DNA of 64,000 nt from Aporrectodea caliginosa (GCA_020284085.1 JACEVL010000479.1:537103-601102), one strand, 5' to 3'; shown: positions 48,560 to 60,477, numbered from the stretch's first letter. The notes: generated by a model not told the origin, from the sequence alone. Made by a program: numbers and translations.

Positions 48560-48820
48560 GTATTTGTATATGTGTATGTATGCATGCATGTATGTGTGCA
48601 TGTGCGTATGTATGATGTGTGTATGAATGTACATGTACGTGTGTAGTATGTATGAGTGTATGTGTGTGTGTGTTTGTATGTGTATTTGTGTGTGAATGCA
48701 TGCGTGCATGTGTGAATGCATGCGTGCATATGCGTATGTATGTATGTGTGTGTGCGTGTGTGTGTGTGCGTGTGTGTGTGTGTGCGCGCGCGTGTGTGTG
48801 TGTGTATTTATGCACATGCA
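48560..48820. repeat. (GT)n/(TATG)n microsatellite
   Basis: Mixed TGTATG and GTGT units with a GCGCGCG step at 48784-48790. The Thr/His-rich minus-strand frames are repeat artefacts. Confidence 0.9.
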
Positions 48821-49242
48821 TGTTTTAGATCCCGTCATTCGTTCTCCGCCAAAGCTGTTTTTATCCTAGTACGTGCAATATGATGTACTATGGTCGACTA
48901 TATGGTAATACCACTTAAGCGAATCTCCCGTTATCTTGCAATACCCTGTTTCCTCCACCTGTTGACAAAAGCTATTTTTAGCTCTGCGGATCTGTTAGTA
49001 GGTGAAAGTTCGACGATTTATCATCAGAATGAACAAATACATGTACCATAATCATTATGGTCTTGTTTTGTCGTGTCGAGACACCTCTAAATGGTTTCCT
49101 CGAAGAGGCGCTATATTAATTTGTAGTTTATAACGATTAGGGGCCTACGACTATAATTATAAACATGAATGCATCTATAAGTATGTGTCAACACATATTT
49201 TAAGGACTTCTCAATAGCTCTGCATGTACGCATAGCCACCCA

Positions 49243-49291
49243 TCAACCTAATTAAGTCACATCATAAACAGATGTGACTTAATTAGGTTGA
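49243..49291. repeat. Perfect 21-bp inverted repeat with 7-base loop
   Basis: Left arm ending CCTAATTAAGTCACATC (49243-49263), loop ATAAACA, right arm GATGTGACTTAATTAGG... (49271-49291). The two 21-base arms match without error. It stands 10 bases before the 12-bp minisatellite. Confidence 0.9.
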
Positions 49292-49300
49292 ACTGTTTGC

Positions 49301-49443
49301 TGCGAAGAGTACCTGAAACAGTACCCAAAACAGTACCTGAAACAGTACCTGAAACAGTACCTGAAACAGTACCTGAAACAGTACCTGAAACAGTACCTGA
49401 AACAGTACCTGAAACAGTACCTGAAACAATGCCTGAAACAGTA
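49301..49443. repeat. 12-bp minisatellite (GTACCTGAAACA), about 11 copies
   Basis: Eleven or twelve units. The first ones carry CGAAGA, AAAACA and similar changes and the last two are diverged. Because the unit is a multiple of three, one frame reads Val-Pro-Glu-Thr repeated; an 80-codon frame (49288-49530) spans it, but I see no other sign of a gene. Confidence 0.92.
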
Positions 49444-49535
49444 ATCAGTTACCATAGGACAAATCGCAGTGCCAATAGGATGGAACTACAGTGCTATCAT
49501 ATCTGTTGTACCAGAGATGAAGTCTGGTGACGATT

Positions 49536-50099
49536 GAATGTAATCAATCAATCAATCAATATTCGTTTATTCTGAATAGCCAAGTCGTCAACGATGCAAC
49601 TTGTTACAATGAAAACTGTATGTGGTGATAAGTTATCATATGTAACAATAAGTAGACAGAAATTGTAATATATTGCATTTGCATGTGTCTATTTTTGATA
49701 TCTAAAGTAACAGCCACCAGCGAGCTTCCCACCTTTCGAATTTTTCAATAATATCAATTCCAAAAGATGAAAAGCTAGAATTTCAGCGGTTCATTCCGAG
49801 CAATTATGCCTAAACAGCGACAGTATTTTAAATTAGAGATTAGGAAAGCAGCCATTAAGATTATAAATCGCTCGAATTAATTATTACTGTACTCATAATA
49901 AAAGCTATTGCCTATTTTCTGAACGAAATACATCTGCGCGATAGTTCGATGAAAAGTCCTTCTGGGGAAATCCTCTGTTGCTCCCGGTTCTGATTTATGT
50001 TATTCCAGCTTATCCCTGTTGATGGTCTGTGGTTTGTGGACTGCGTTGATTCAGGCTGGGCCGTAATCGTCGTATATCGCAATCGTAAACTTCTGATTT
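49536..50099. other. Retroelement tail, then no feature
   Basis: 49540-49610 has (ATCA)n followed by ATTCGTTTATTCTGAATAGC, a minus-strand LINE/SINE 3' end. The rest is unique. Confidence 0.5.
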
Positions 50100-51150
50100 A
50101 CAAAGCGTTACTCTCTCTCTCCAAAGCTAAGCGCAGGGCACCAGCTTATTCACGAGCGCAGCGTCGTATCAGAGAGGTGGTCCAGAGATCGCTGTCCGGT
50201 GGGGATCCGAGTCTGGTTCCCAGAGAGACCGGAGAGAGTAGGAAGAGCAGCTGTTAATGGGGAGTTTCGTTGCACGAAATCATCTACGAAACACCATCAC
50301 CCAGATATCAGCCTACCTGCTGTGCCTAAACCCTTCAAAACAGAATTCCTCATTATTGGCTTCCGCGAGCAACTGAGCAATTGAGAAAACTAGCCTATGC
50401 TTCCGACTTTTCTCAAAAAACAGATCTCACTTCTTCCGTGTCTTACTCTTCTCCTGTCCACAATCTTGGAATCCTCTTCGATAAGAACTTTACCTTTCCG
50501 ACAACGTCACCCAGCTATCTCGCACCTGCTGCATGTACATTCGTGACTTTCGTCGATTGCGCCCAATACTTGATCACAATGCATGCACAATAGCCAGCTC
50601 AATTATTGTTCATTCCAAACTGGAGTGTCTGTAATTCCAATTTCTACAACATCGACTGTTCTCAAGGAATCCAGAAAAGCTCTCGCCCGCTCAGTAAGTA
50701 GCCAAAACTCCCAAATACCACCACATAACCTCTGTTCTCAAATCACTTCATTGGCGAAAAGTCCCTCAGGGCATTCATTACTAAATCTTCCCTACAACGC
50801 CCTTCAAACATATCTACCCTCTTACATATATACATTCGTTAGATATATTCACCATCCAACCGCCCATGTCTACTCGTTCGTTGTCATATCTGTCTTTATC
50901 TTGTCCTCCAGTCTCTTCCTATCTGAAATCCTGCTACCCCTCATTAGTCTACGCTGCACCAGCTCGTTGTACTGAACATACCAAATATCTCCTACAGTCT
51001 GCTGATCATCCTATCTCGCCTCTTAATTTTCCCTTCTCTGCTACGTTCCACTCACGACTGAAAACCGAACTCTTCAAGCTATCATATCCTGATTCTACTC
51101 CTGCGCTACCCCACGACCTCCATCATCACCGAATACCACCATAGCACCGT
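50100..51150 (+). mobile_element. LINE fragment (reverse transcriptase thumb to C-terminus)
   Basis: 50100-50175 is the GCGCAGGGCACCAGC repeat. From about 50330, the + strand reads KTEFLIIGFREQLSN, VHNLGILFDKNFTF, then a LNYC block and RLKTELFKLSYPDSTP at the end (51045-51100). This is the familiar order of a CR1-like reverse transcriptase C-terminal half. It is spread over several frames, with the reverse transcriptase core missing. Confidence 0.75.
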
Positions 51151-51254
51151 ATACTGTCTTCTCGGCTTGACTTCCCGGAACGAACATAGCAGCCTGGCTA
51201 TTGCGGACTTGATCTGATATAGCACCGGTGATGAAGCTGGTCCCTCTGACGCGG

Positions 51255-51460
51255 TTCAGGGAGGGGTTTTAACTAAATGGTAACACTCTGGCACGAAGAG
51301 CAGAAGATCAGCATGGACCCGAGATCGATTCTCGCTACCCTCCCAAAGGTCGACTCAGCCTTTCATTCGCAAGGTGGCGTTTGTAAAATGAGCAGTAGGA
51401 CGTGGTGGGTGCCTTGCATAGTTGCCGAAAACAGGTAAATTTGACTCCTGTAATAACTTG
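51255..51460 (+). mobile_element. tRNA-derived SINE, family D
   Basis: Head with a TGGTAACACTCTGGCACGAA block and a B-box-like ATCGATTCTCG. It matches 61484-61620 (TGGTAAGACGCTGGCACGAA; TGGTTCGATACCC; CCTCAGCCTTCCACTC). This copy is more diverged. Confidence 0.6.
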
Positions 51461-52009
51461 TGATCATCCGTTCATACTGACTTGTAATCATACCCCGTTC
51501 ATGTCAGTTTGAATAATAAACACGAAAATACTATGTTAAATGTTATGTTAGTGTGACTCTGATATATTTCGGAGATTTACATTTACGTTTACATTTACAT
51601 CAGAGTTATCATACATTTATATTTACATTTCGTTCAAGACGAGAGAGCTTGGAAGTCACCTCGAATTAGCTCAAAGAGTAGTAGTAGCACAGCGGCAGAT
51701 GCGCTCTGAAAATCTGTTGGTGAAGTTCAGTTGCGTCGTGTTATGTGTCCTTTCCTGTCCTTGTCCCTGTCCCTGTCCCTCTCCTTCTTCCTTTCTCTCC
51801 CCTCTTCCTCTACCTGGTCAAAATTTACTCTGTCCTTCTTCGCCAGATGGCGAACAATTTGAGAATTAATAAAATGAGATGTTCTTACGACATTTCATCA
51901 TCCGCCAGGTTTTCCACATTTTGCATAACTCCACCTCTTCTAGTCTTTCCATTTTTGATTATTTCATGTTTTCTTTGTCCTGCTTTCGCAAATTTTTTGC
52001 AGCGCATTA
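51461..52009. other. No gene seen
   Basis: A short TTTACATTTAC patch at 51580-51630 and pyrimidine-rich sequence at 51745-51840. Confidence 0.5.
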
Positions 52010-52530
52010 AGTAAGTAAGTAAGTAAATATATCCTTTATTGAGAAGCACTAGCAAACGCACAGCACTGTACATGGCAAGATTAATACATTCAAACAAATT
52101 AAAAAAAATTATATATGCAACCAATGAATTGAATGAGAAGATTTATTGTACATCAGGGGAACATGGAGGAAGAAGAGCAAGGGCTAGTCATAGGGGAAAA
52201 TGAAGGGTCTAAATAGCCAGATCTAGGGAAAACATAGTTTATTTGTATAGCATCCGGGCAAGGAAGCATTTCTGAGACAGGTTGTCAAACATGGGAAGCT
52301 CACGGCTATGGAACCGTGGCCGCAGGGAGTAGCGCGATTGCTTGATCGGCGGTAACAATTTATGCAATACATTACATATTTCTGCTGGCAGACATTGCGA
52401 ACTGAGGTTGAGGTGGGAACTTAATGGCGTGCATCTTAGAGGCATTATTGGGGGATGGCTGGGTTGTCCCTGGATCCGACTTTGATGTGCCATCATTGTC
52501 TTTGAATCAGTGACAGCTCTCATTTTTCCG
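52010..52530 (-). mobile_element. LINE 3' end (LRPR-type C-terminus)
   Basis: The minus strand reads LLPPIKQSRYSLRPRFHSRE and then LSQKCFLARMLYK before the stop near 52239, the same ending as in 20125-20565. The 3' tail is TATATCCTTTATTGAGAAGC-type sequence with (GTAA)n at 52007-52024. Confidence 0.75.
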
Positions 52531-52764
52531 TTTCCCCACTACACTCTTTTGTCATCTACCGACTGAAGACCGTTACTTTGCGTTCACTCGCTAGATGGCA
52601 AGGTTCAAGACTTCGTGTCGCTTATCCACTTATGCTCCATATGCCTCACTCTGCCTTTCTCTTTGTGCTTTTCTCTGTTTCTGTGTCTGTCTCTGTCTCT
52701 GTCTCTGTCTCTCTGTCTCTGTCGCTCTGTCTCTGTCTCTCTGTCTGTCTGTCTATCTGTCTGT

Positions 52765-52804
<40 letters not shown>

Positions 52805-52834
52805 TCGCACCGTATTGTCTGTCTCCGATGTGCA
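52531..52834. repeat. (CTGT)n/(CT)n and (CA)n microsatellites
   Basis: CTGTCT units at 52678-52770, then (CA)n at 52768-52800. Confidence 0.9.
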
Positions 52835-53192
52835 GGTATCACGAAATAGAGTATCCATTCCTAAGACTATCCGGAGATGTATGAATTTATCCCCCCGGAT
52901 GGAATAAACCGGTTTAGAATATCCGGGGGGATAAACCATTCTATCCACCATCGTCATACGCTTCACGATAGCCTTGACGACAATCCAGTCAAAATCACCA
53001 AAAACGAAGAAAATTAATTTCAGGTCGACGTACAAACTAAAGATACGCAACTGAAAATATTTTATGTGTACAATAAATCCAAACAGTACGAGTGAATACA
53101 CTTAGAAACCGCCAAAAATGCAAACTAAACCGAATACTCTATTTCGCTAATGGGGATACTCATGTATGGGGGATGCTCTATTTCGTAACACC
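52835..53192. mobile_element. MITE, family 3 (about 358 bp)
   Basis: Starts GGTATCACGAAATAGAGTAT and ends ATGCTCTATTTCGTAACACC, clear inverted termini of about 20 bases. The interior matches 26423-26763 throughout (GGTCGACGTACAAACTAAAG, TATGTGTACAATAAATCC). The internal palindrome CCCCCCGGATGGAATAAACC / ATATCCGGGGGGATAAACCA is better preserved here. Confidence 0.8.
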
Positions 53193-53729
53193 GGCAGTGG
53201 TTAAATTCAGCCGAATCTCGCCAGATCTTAGATCAGGTATCTAAACTATGAGATCCGCCACCTTAAAGAGGAGACCCGTCACTGTGCTTTTGTGACAATA
53301 ATCGACCATATGATTCTTGTTTCATAAATGTTATGCTTTCCAAATAGCGAATAGCAAGTATCGTTTATATACAGTTTCGTCAGATTATCATTATACTCAG
53401 ATAGGCTTAGGCTTTAGATTTGCAAGAATAAATGGACATCCGCCACCTATGGATGAGCAAGCTAACAACCGGAGCATGTGCGCAGGAAGTCCATCTGTGC
53501 TTTGGTCATCGGTTGGTTATATGTGCTTCGACAGGCGGCGCTTCGATGCAACACATTTCCATCATTCTTCAACGATCGCCCTTTGGGGCAGGAGGAGGGA
53601 GGGTGGGAGGGAGGGAGGGAGGAAGGGATGGAGGGAGGGAGGGAGGGAGGGAGGATGGTCATCTCATCTCCATCCACCGACCCGGAAGAGTCCAAAATTA
53701 TGCCATAAACACCCGCCCACACACCCACA

Positions 53730-53793
<64 letters not shown>

Positions 53794-54158
53794 GTATATA
53801 TACATATATATGCACACAGAGACAGAGAGACAGAGAGACAGAAAGACAGAGAGACAAGGAGACAAAGATACAGAGATACAGATGGAGCATATTGCATACT
53901 GTAGAGCCTTTGGGAGATGCTTAGAACGCGTTTGGTGGCTTGATGCACACACACACACACACACACACACACGCGCGCGCGCGCACGCACGCACAACGCA
54001 CGCACATACATGCATATATACAAACATGCATATAAATATACAATAGATGTGTACAATGTTGTACATAAAATCATGCATTTGCATACTCTTACATATGTAC
54101 ATTTATTACTCTTGTATGCATATTAATATACATTAATGCCTATGTACAATTAATACAC

Positions 54159-54160
<2 letters not shown>
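53193..54160. repeat. Mixed: unique sequence with GGGA, AT, CAGA and CA arrays
   Basis: 53193-53590 has no feature. Arrays: (GGGA)n 53596-53655, (AT)n 53733-53790, CAGAGA units 53815-53885, and (CA)n with a GCGC step 53945-54000. Confidence 0.75.
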
Positions 54161-54207
<47 letters not shown>

Positions 54208-54380
54208 GTCATCTGCCCGAAGATGAGATGAGTGAAGTGGTTTCCCGGTGCCTTCCTCGCAGACAATTGTGGGTGAGCAACTTGTCCAATGTCGCTACGC
54301 AGCGGTTTGAGGTAGATTCGAACCTGCGACCCTCCGGTTACAAGGCACAGAGCATACCGCTACACCACCGCGTCCCTCAT
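54161..54380 (-). mobile_element. (GAT)n plus diverged family A SINE
   Basis: (GAT)n at 54161-54206. The complement of a family A head and B box follows (GGTAGATTCGAACCTGCGAC, CTACACCACCGCGTCCCTC). An AT run follows at 54400-54418. Confidence 0.7.
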
Positions 54381-54419
54381 TAATAGACACACACATGTAT
54401 ATATATATATATATATATA

Positions 54420-54829
54420 ATTTTATATATAAACGTATTTGCATAAAAAATTGAGCATAATGTATATGGCTTTTTATAAATGCCACTTCCACATCGTTTC
54501 CTTCTGTCATTTCCCCTGAACCATCACGCGACATGGCAAACGCATGCGACTACAGCTCCCTGCTGGCCTCGCTTAATGCCCATCTCGCCGCCACTGCCCC
54601 ACATATTCCCCTGTCGCTGTACCCACCCGGCGGATGAAAATCTGTGAGGAGGCGAGGTTGCCGGCTGCTGTGACGCCCGGCCAGGTCGATCGATGCGGCT
54701 GAAAATAGCTGAGGGCCGCCGTCGTCGCATCGCTTGGCTTCCTTTGACTGTGGCTATTCTTAGGCATCGGTCGTCCGTCAGTGTCAAGTTAAATGCCAAC
54801 CAACGGCCTGGTTATTAGCTTCGCTCGAT
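54420..54829. other. GC-rich unique segment, no gene assigned
   Basis: 54530-54800 is GC-rich and non-repetitive, with a minus-strand open frame of 91 codons. I find no domain or convincing splice sites. It could be a regulatory or conserved non-coding segment. Confidence 0.3.
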
Positions 54830-55560
54830 GGACACCCTCTGCTCTGCATCTCTGCTCTCGTGTCCGGCTGTCTCCTCTTCTGTCGTGTCATCTGCTATGA
54901 TGTCCTCTCTTCTCGGATCTGCTGTCCTCTCTTCTCATCTCCTGTCATCCCATATCCTCGCCTGTCCTCAACTGTCCTTCCCTGTCATATATTGTCCTCG
55001 CGTGTCCTCACTTGTCCTTTTTTGTTGCCAACTATTGTCTTCTCTTGTCCTCTCCTGTCCTCCCTGTTCTCTCTTCTCCTCTCTTGTCTTCTCCTCTCCT
55101 CTCTTGTTCTGTGTTCTATCTCATCCTCTCCTCTCTTGTCCTCTCTTTTCCGCCTTGTCCTCTTCTGTCCTCTCCTGTCCTATCCTGTCCTCTCCTGCCA
55201 TTTCCTGTCCTTCCTGGTCCTCTTCTGTCATCTCTTGTCCTCTCGTCCTCTCCTCATCCTCTCTGACCATCTTCTTCATTTCTTGACCTCTCTCGTATTT
55301 TCTTGTCCTCTGTTGTCCTCCCTTTGTCCTCCCGTCCTCACCTGTCATGTCCTCTCCTGTCCTACCCTTTCTCCTCTTGTCGTATCTTGTCCTCTCCTGT
55401 CCTCTCAGCTCTCTTATCCTCTTGTCATCTCTTATCCTCTTTTATCCTATCCTCTCTTCTCCTGTTCTCTCCTGCCCCGTCCTGTCATCCCTACTCTTCC
55501 CTTCTCCTCTCCTGTCCTCTCCTGTCCTCTCTGTCCTCTCCTCTCCTCCGTCGCCTCTTC
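54830..55560. repeat. Degenerate pyrimidine minisatellite (TGTCCTCTCC)
   Basis: About 730 bases of TCCTGTCCTCTC-like units of roughly ten bases, strongly strand-asymmetric. Ser/Leu/Pro/Cys frames across it are repeat artefacts. Confidence 0.9.
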
Positions 55561-56609
55561 ATTCCAATCACATTACACTCGCTTGATGAGATGAAGCGAC
55601 TTATGGCATCCCCCTCCTGTGTACCAGAGCCGATAAAGCGGCGGTCACCGCCATTTCCTAATGGCTAAGATGAGATGGTTTGCGGCTGAACGCAGACGCG
55701 GGGAGACATTTGAAACTGTATCACAACGCCCGAATCGCCTATTACCAAAGGGGGAGGAAGTTTTCTTCTGTTGCAAATTGTGCCTTGCTAATGGATGACG
55801 TATGTATGTATGTTTGTATATATATATATATATATAATATGTATGTATGGGTGGAGGGCCGTAAATCCTGGGGAGGGAAGGGTTGGCTTTTTCTCCCGCT
55901 TTTAAGCTTGGGGAGGGAACTTTATTTCCTCGGGCTGTCACGCTGAGAGCGCCTCTGACTAGCTAGTTCTGTAAGTCGCGCTTGATAAATTCTCAGATAC
56001 GATACGATGAAAGAATATCCTCCGCACTAGCGGAAGTTTAGAATGTTGTTTTGCTAAAAGCATTAATTAAGTAATTACCATTCCTAAGCAAAGCTCTTAG
56101 GTGAATTTCTTAGGGGAAGTATACATGCAGTTTCGTCTTTCGAAGGGCAGTTTCCCTCCCCCACATGTCGAAACAGATTTACCGCCCTCTATGGGTGACT
56201 GGTGAGTGGTATTTAATCGTATCTGAGAATTTATAAAGCGCCTCTTACAGTACTAGTTATACAGAGAAGCTCTCAGCGTGACAGCCCCGAAGAAATAACA
56301 GTCTTCAAGCAACGCAGGGATATATCGAACTTCTGTGCATGTACGTGTACATAAATTATAAATATGTATATGCCTATGTATGTAGGCATCAATATGCTGC
56401 ATGCCTACCTGATTAATGGAAATTAGCTATTACCTACCCTGCCGAATATTCTTTTTCACTGGTAGTTAAGGTTTTCGTTTTTTTTAAATTTTCGTAGTGT
56501 TTTGAATCGAGTTAACCATTTACTGTGTAATATGTACTATGCTATTTGCATTGCTGTACGAAACTCGAGGCTGCACTGTTTATCAAGGATTTTCTGAAAT
56601 GTTGTTCTA
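55561..56609. other. LINE tails in both orientations; otherwise no feature
   Basis: 55930-56010 (GGGCTGTCACGCTGAGAGCG) and 56215-56310 (complementary sense, with CTCAGCGTGACAGCCCCG) are the tail of the LINE family seen at 75-490, in opposite orientations about 200 bases apart. (AT)n at 55816-55836. Confidence 0.6.
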
Positions 56610-56745
56610 GGTGTCCCTAGTTAGCGGGATCTTGATCCCTTTTGGGACTCCTCTTGCGGCCAATCCTGATATTTTATGTTGAAATGTTATTTGTTTCGAT
56701 TTGGCTTCAATAAAAGAGTTTTGATTTGATTGATTTTGATTTTTG
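56610..56745 (+). mobile_element. Retroelement 3' end related to 5420-5626
   Basis: TCCCTAGTTAGCGGGATCTT, then GGCTTCAATAAAAGAGTTTT and a TTGATT-rich tail. Confidence 0.55.
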
Positions 56746-56782
56746 GATTTGATATATGTATGTACCCATGTATGAGTGTTAT

Positions 56783-56931
56783 GAGCGCCACTACCTAATG
56801 ACTAAGCATCAATCGATGGCGCCGAGTAATAATGAGCTGCTGAGTGGCATTAAGCAGTAACCGTCTCAGAGAAAAATTGAACCCGCGTTACAAGACGACC
56901 TATCAACCAATCGGCAACGGTGAATAAATAA
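56783..56931 (-). mobile_element. Possible tRNA-derived SINE
   Basis: On the minus strand a head CCGTTGCCGATTGGTTGATA and a B-box-like GCGGGTTCAAT are about 30 bases apart. The far end is the AGCGCCACTACCTAATGACT tail. The head also appears at 63524-63545. Confidence 0.5.
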
Positions 56932-57066
<135 letters not shown>

Positions 57067-57265
57067 CTTTTCTTTATTGAAGCGCCTGACAAATGCACTG
57101 CGCTGTACATTTACATGTTATGCAATTGAAACAATCTTAACTACTAACAGAACAGACAGCCTGCAATACACGGCGCTAATAGCAGCCTACAAAGCATACC
57201 CGCCCTACGGGACTCGAACTCGGTACGCTCTCCATGCCAGTGTGTTATCTAATGCGCTATCGCCC
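57067..57265 (-). mobile_element. tRNA-derived SINE, family C
   Basis: Minus-strand copy: tail CTTTTCTTTATTGAAGCGCC, body with CAGACAGCCTGCAATACACG, B box seen as GGGACTCGAACTCGG, A box near TAATGCGCTATCG. Confidence 0.82.
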
Positions 57266-57988
57266 ACCCACCCACCCCCCAATAAAGACGATGCAAAGAG
57301 ACAAGCATCACTGTAACGGTTACACTTCGATGACAGGTGGACATTGACAGCAGGTGAGCAAGAGACTGTCGTTTGTGACACGCACAGCATGTTTTCTGAC
57401 CGTGCCGTATGTGGCCGTTGATGGCTTCCGTGGCATCAATTAGGCACAGGATAGACGCAACCGTTCGTATCTATGCGATTAGCTACGTCCTTGGAATAAG
57501 AACGCTTTGCATTAGGGTAGAGCTCTTTTACGATCGCAAATCCGCTTAAATGTTTTGATGTAATACTCGCATTACGTCTTGTAGACATAGTGTTTCGTAA
57601 AGAACAGGTAAACTTCAAAGCTCAACTGTAACCATTTGACCCATAGCGGCAAAAGAGTTTCATTTCGCTGATTCCCTTTATTTTTTCAACTTAAAACTGT
57701 ATTATTAGCATTTTTATTATCGCTCACATACACTCTCACGTCATTATGCAATGTGACCGGCGTGACTCGAAACGCAAAAGACATGGTAAAAGGAGTTCAG
57801 TAGTCAGTACGGTTGCTGGCAGGCGGCAGCTGCAGCTATGTTAAAGCAGTAAAGTAAGGAAGTAATGCAAGTCTGTCGACTAGCTATCGAAACATTCTAA
57901 CATCACAAGTTCACAACTACTAGGGCCTACATCTGTCACAAAATAAGAAGGAATTTGAATTAAATTAATAATTTAGTTGTCACTGTGG
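57266..57988. other. No gene seen
   Basis: Unique sequence, no exon recognised. Confidence 0.5.
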
Positions 57989-58110
57989 GCCCTGGAGGTA
58001 GTGGGCCCCTGGAGGTAGTGGGCCCTTGGAGATAGTGGGCCCCTGGAGGTAGTGGGCCCCTGGAGGTAGTGGGCCCCTGGAGGTAGTGGGCCCATGGAGG
58101 TAGTGGGCCC
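57989..58110. repeat. 17-bp minisatellite (CTGGAGGTAGTGGGCCC), seven copies
   Basis: Seven units with few changes (one TTGGAGATAG and one ATGG variant). The GGGCCC step falls in every unit. Confidence 0.92.
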
Positions 58111-58149
58111 GGGTGCCTTGCACGGTGCACATCTGCACAAATGATAGCT

Positions 58150-58345
58150 ACGCCGCTGTTCTCAGAGCAATAGCTTCGCAGCGTCCTCGGTGCGGTCGAA
58201 ACCATTAAAAGGTTGCTCGGAGCAGTCGAAAGCATTGCACAGTTTGCTCAGAGCAGTCAGAAATAGAACACCGTTTGCTCGGTGCAGTCGAAACCATTAA
58301 ACGGTTTGCTCAGAGTGGACATAAAATTGCTGCTCGAAGCAGTCC
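58150..58345. repeat. Degenerate ~31-bp tandem repeat (GCTCGGTGCAGTCGAAACCA)
   Basis: Units with TTTGCTCAGAGCAGTC or TGCTCGGTGCAGTCGAAACC recur about six times at roughly 27-34-base spacing. Confidence 0.75.
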
Positions 58346-58390
58346 CTATGGTGTACGTCTCAGCGGCTGCATGATCAGACAGTGTCACCG

Positions 58391-58865
<475 letters not shown>

Positions 58866-58869
58866 AGCC

Positions 58870-59221
58870 ATCCGAGCGGACGAAGTCGAGAGGACCGTGT
58901 ATACGCCCACGCACCGTGCAGTCGCAGCTGCGCAGAATGGCACGACGCGGTGACGTCGCGGCAAACCGCGTACGCCCACGCACTCCCGTCTTTGCCCAGG
59001 AGGAGCAGGAGGAAGAGGAGGAAGAGGAAGAGGAGGCAGGGAAGGCGCTTCCGAAGGTCGCTCTACTCAGTCTCCTCGAAGACAGGAACAGGAAAGGACG
59101 GCGACAGCGGTCTGCCTTCGTCCGAAGAAGAAAATCAGAAGGAAAGAGCGAAGGAGAAGAAGAAGCAGCCTCGACCATTTGACGTTTTGTCGTTTCAGCT
59201 TGCCAGTCGCAGTTGGTTGCC
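58870..59221 (+). promoter_or_regulatory. GC-rich, CpG-containing segment upstream of a candidate first exon
   Basis: This 350-base stretch has many CpG dinucleotides and a near-consensus cAMP-response-like TGACGTCG at about 58951. It also has GCTGCGCAG. No TATA box is seen. It precedes the signal-peptide exon at 59222, so a promoter or 5' UTR is plausible. GTCGTTTCAG at 59191-59200 could instead be a splice acceptor. Confidence 0.3.
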
Positions 59222-59324
59222 ATGGAGACGAAGAGGACGGCCATGGCGTGGTGGTTTCTGGTCGTCATGACAACAACGTTCCTGGTGACCGCCAACCCTG
59301 TCGTCAATCCCGGTCCTACGACAG
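59222..59324 (+). CDS. Candidate first coding exon of a secreted or membrane protein (partial gene)
   Basis: ATG in a good context (TTGCCATGG) opens a frame of 34 codons. It starts METKRTAMAWW and has a hydrophobic core FLVVMTTTFLV, then TANP, which fits a cleaved signal peptide of about 24 residues. The frame ends at ACA-G before GTAGGG (59325), a good donor in phase 1, the usual phase after signal-peptide exons. The next residues VVNPGPTTG contain N-P-G-P. I found no following exon before 64000, so the identity of the product is unknown. Alternative: a chance frame in GC-rich DNA. Confidence 0.4.
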
Positions 59325-60477
59325 GTAGGGGCTCAACCAGCGCAGGTGGGGTTGTGAAGGTCACGGCCTACCAACAACATCGACGTCTTAGTGTCTTAGA
59401 CTCTCAGAGTAGCGCATTAATTATATTATGATTTATGAGCCATCCACATCGCCACCCCCAATATTATATACATATACACTGTTAAAAATAACCGTTTTTA
59501 TAAGGGGTTTCATGCGCGTATTTAGGGGTTTTTACGGGTTCAGCCCCCGCCGAAAATGTTTTTCTATGCAACTATATGCGAAATAAAAAAGCTGAACTTT
59601 TCGACCATTTCCAATGGAACCCCCTGAAAACTTAAAACCCTTCCCAAATTTTTTCATTGGTACGCCCCTGAGGGGTTTCGACGTTTTTAAAGAGCTTTTA
59701 CGGCGAAGCCCCCGTTAGGCCATGCTCTTTAACGGTTAAAGCACCCGATTTGCTCACGGAATAGTATTGTATTAGTACATCGAATTGTAGTTCTCGTACA
59801 ATCCTTGTAATAGCTGCCTATAATGTTAAAAAAATGATTATGAAAAGTGAGAAAACATTTTTATGTATTATATAGTTTTGTCCAAAAGTGAAAATACAGG
59901 AGGAAATTACTATTACAGGTTCATAACTTCATTAACAGTCTAATTTCTTCGAGACGAATGCGCATTAATTCCTCGAGAGAGTAAGAATCCTTAGCAATGC
60001 ATTCGTACATAAATATTGGCATGGACTATATGTATACACATGCATACGTAGACTAATTATGTACAAGTGAATTTGGTCGCTAATATGCGCGCACTTATGT
60101 GCATGCACGTCTCTATGCACTGCAAATTATCTTTAGCAATACCAGAGGCATTTCGCAGTTCTGCTTGCTAGCTGAAAATAATGATGCCCTTTGTGAACGA
60201 CTAGTGCATAGGAAGGGCAAGTGGTGCTCGAATAGATGGAAAAATGAATATCCTTTGGCTTTATGTAACTCTAGCACTCATGTTGGACGCGGTGTTGCCC
60301 GTGGCTTAAAGTTCGTATAGTTCGTGTTGCACGCTGTGAATGGGAAATAATGAGATGTGTAAAGAGAGGTGAATGTAAAGTATAGTTTTTTCTATAGCGA
60401 CAACATGGCCTCGACCCTGCTTATTTTTCAGTGAACTAATCGTTTGAGATTTTTCAATCAATCAATCAATCAGTAAC
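59325..60477. other. No gene seen; possible decayed element at 59475-59755
   Basis: 59475-59755 has runs such as AGGGGTTTTTACGGG and CCCCTGAGGGG with weakly inverted ends (AACCGTTTTTA / ctttAACGGTTAAAG). It may be an old MITE. The rest is AT-rich unique sequence. Confidence 0.35.

Noticed and set aside
49288..49530. Small gene with a repeated V-P-E-T peptide
   Set aside because: The frame exists because the unit is 12 bases long; no signal peptide, cleavage sites or splice signals support a precursor protein.
54524..54799. Minus-strand 91-codon frame in GC-rich DNA
   Set aside because: No domain, splice sites or similarity that I can recognise.
59300..59324. Active 2A ribosome-skipping peptide (N-P-G-P)
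   Set aside because: The preceding residues lack the conserved aspartate and glutamate, so only the NPGP core is there. Noted under findings as a curiosity.
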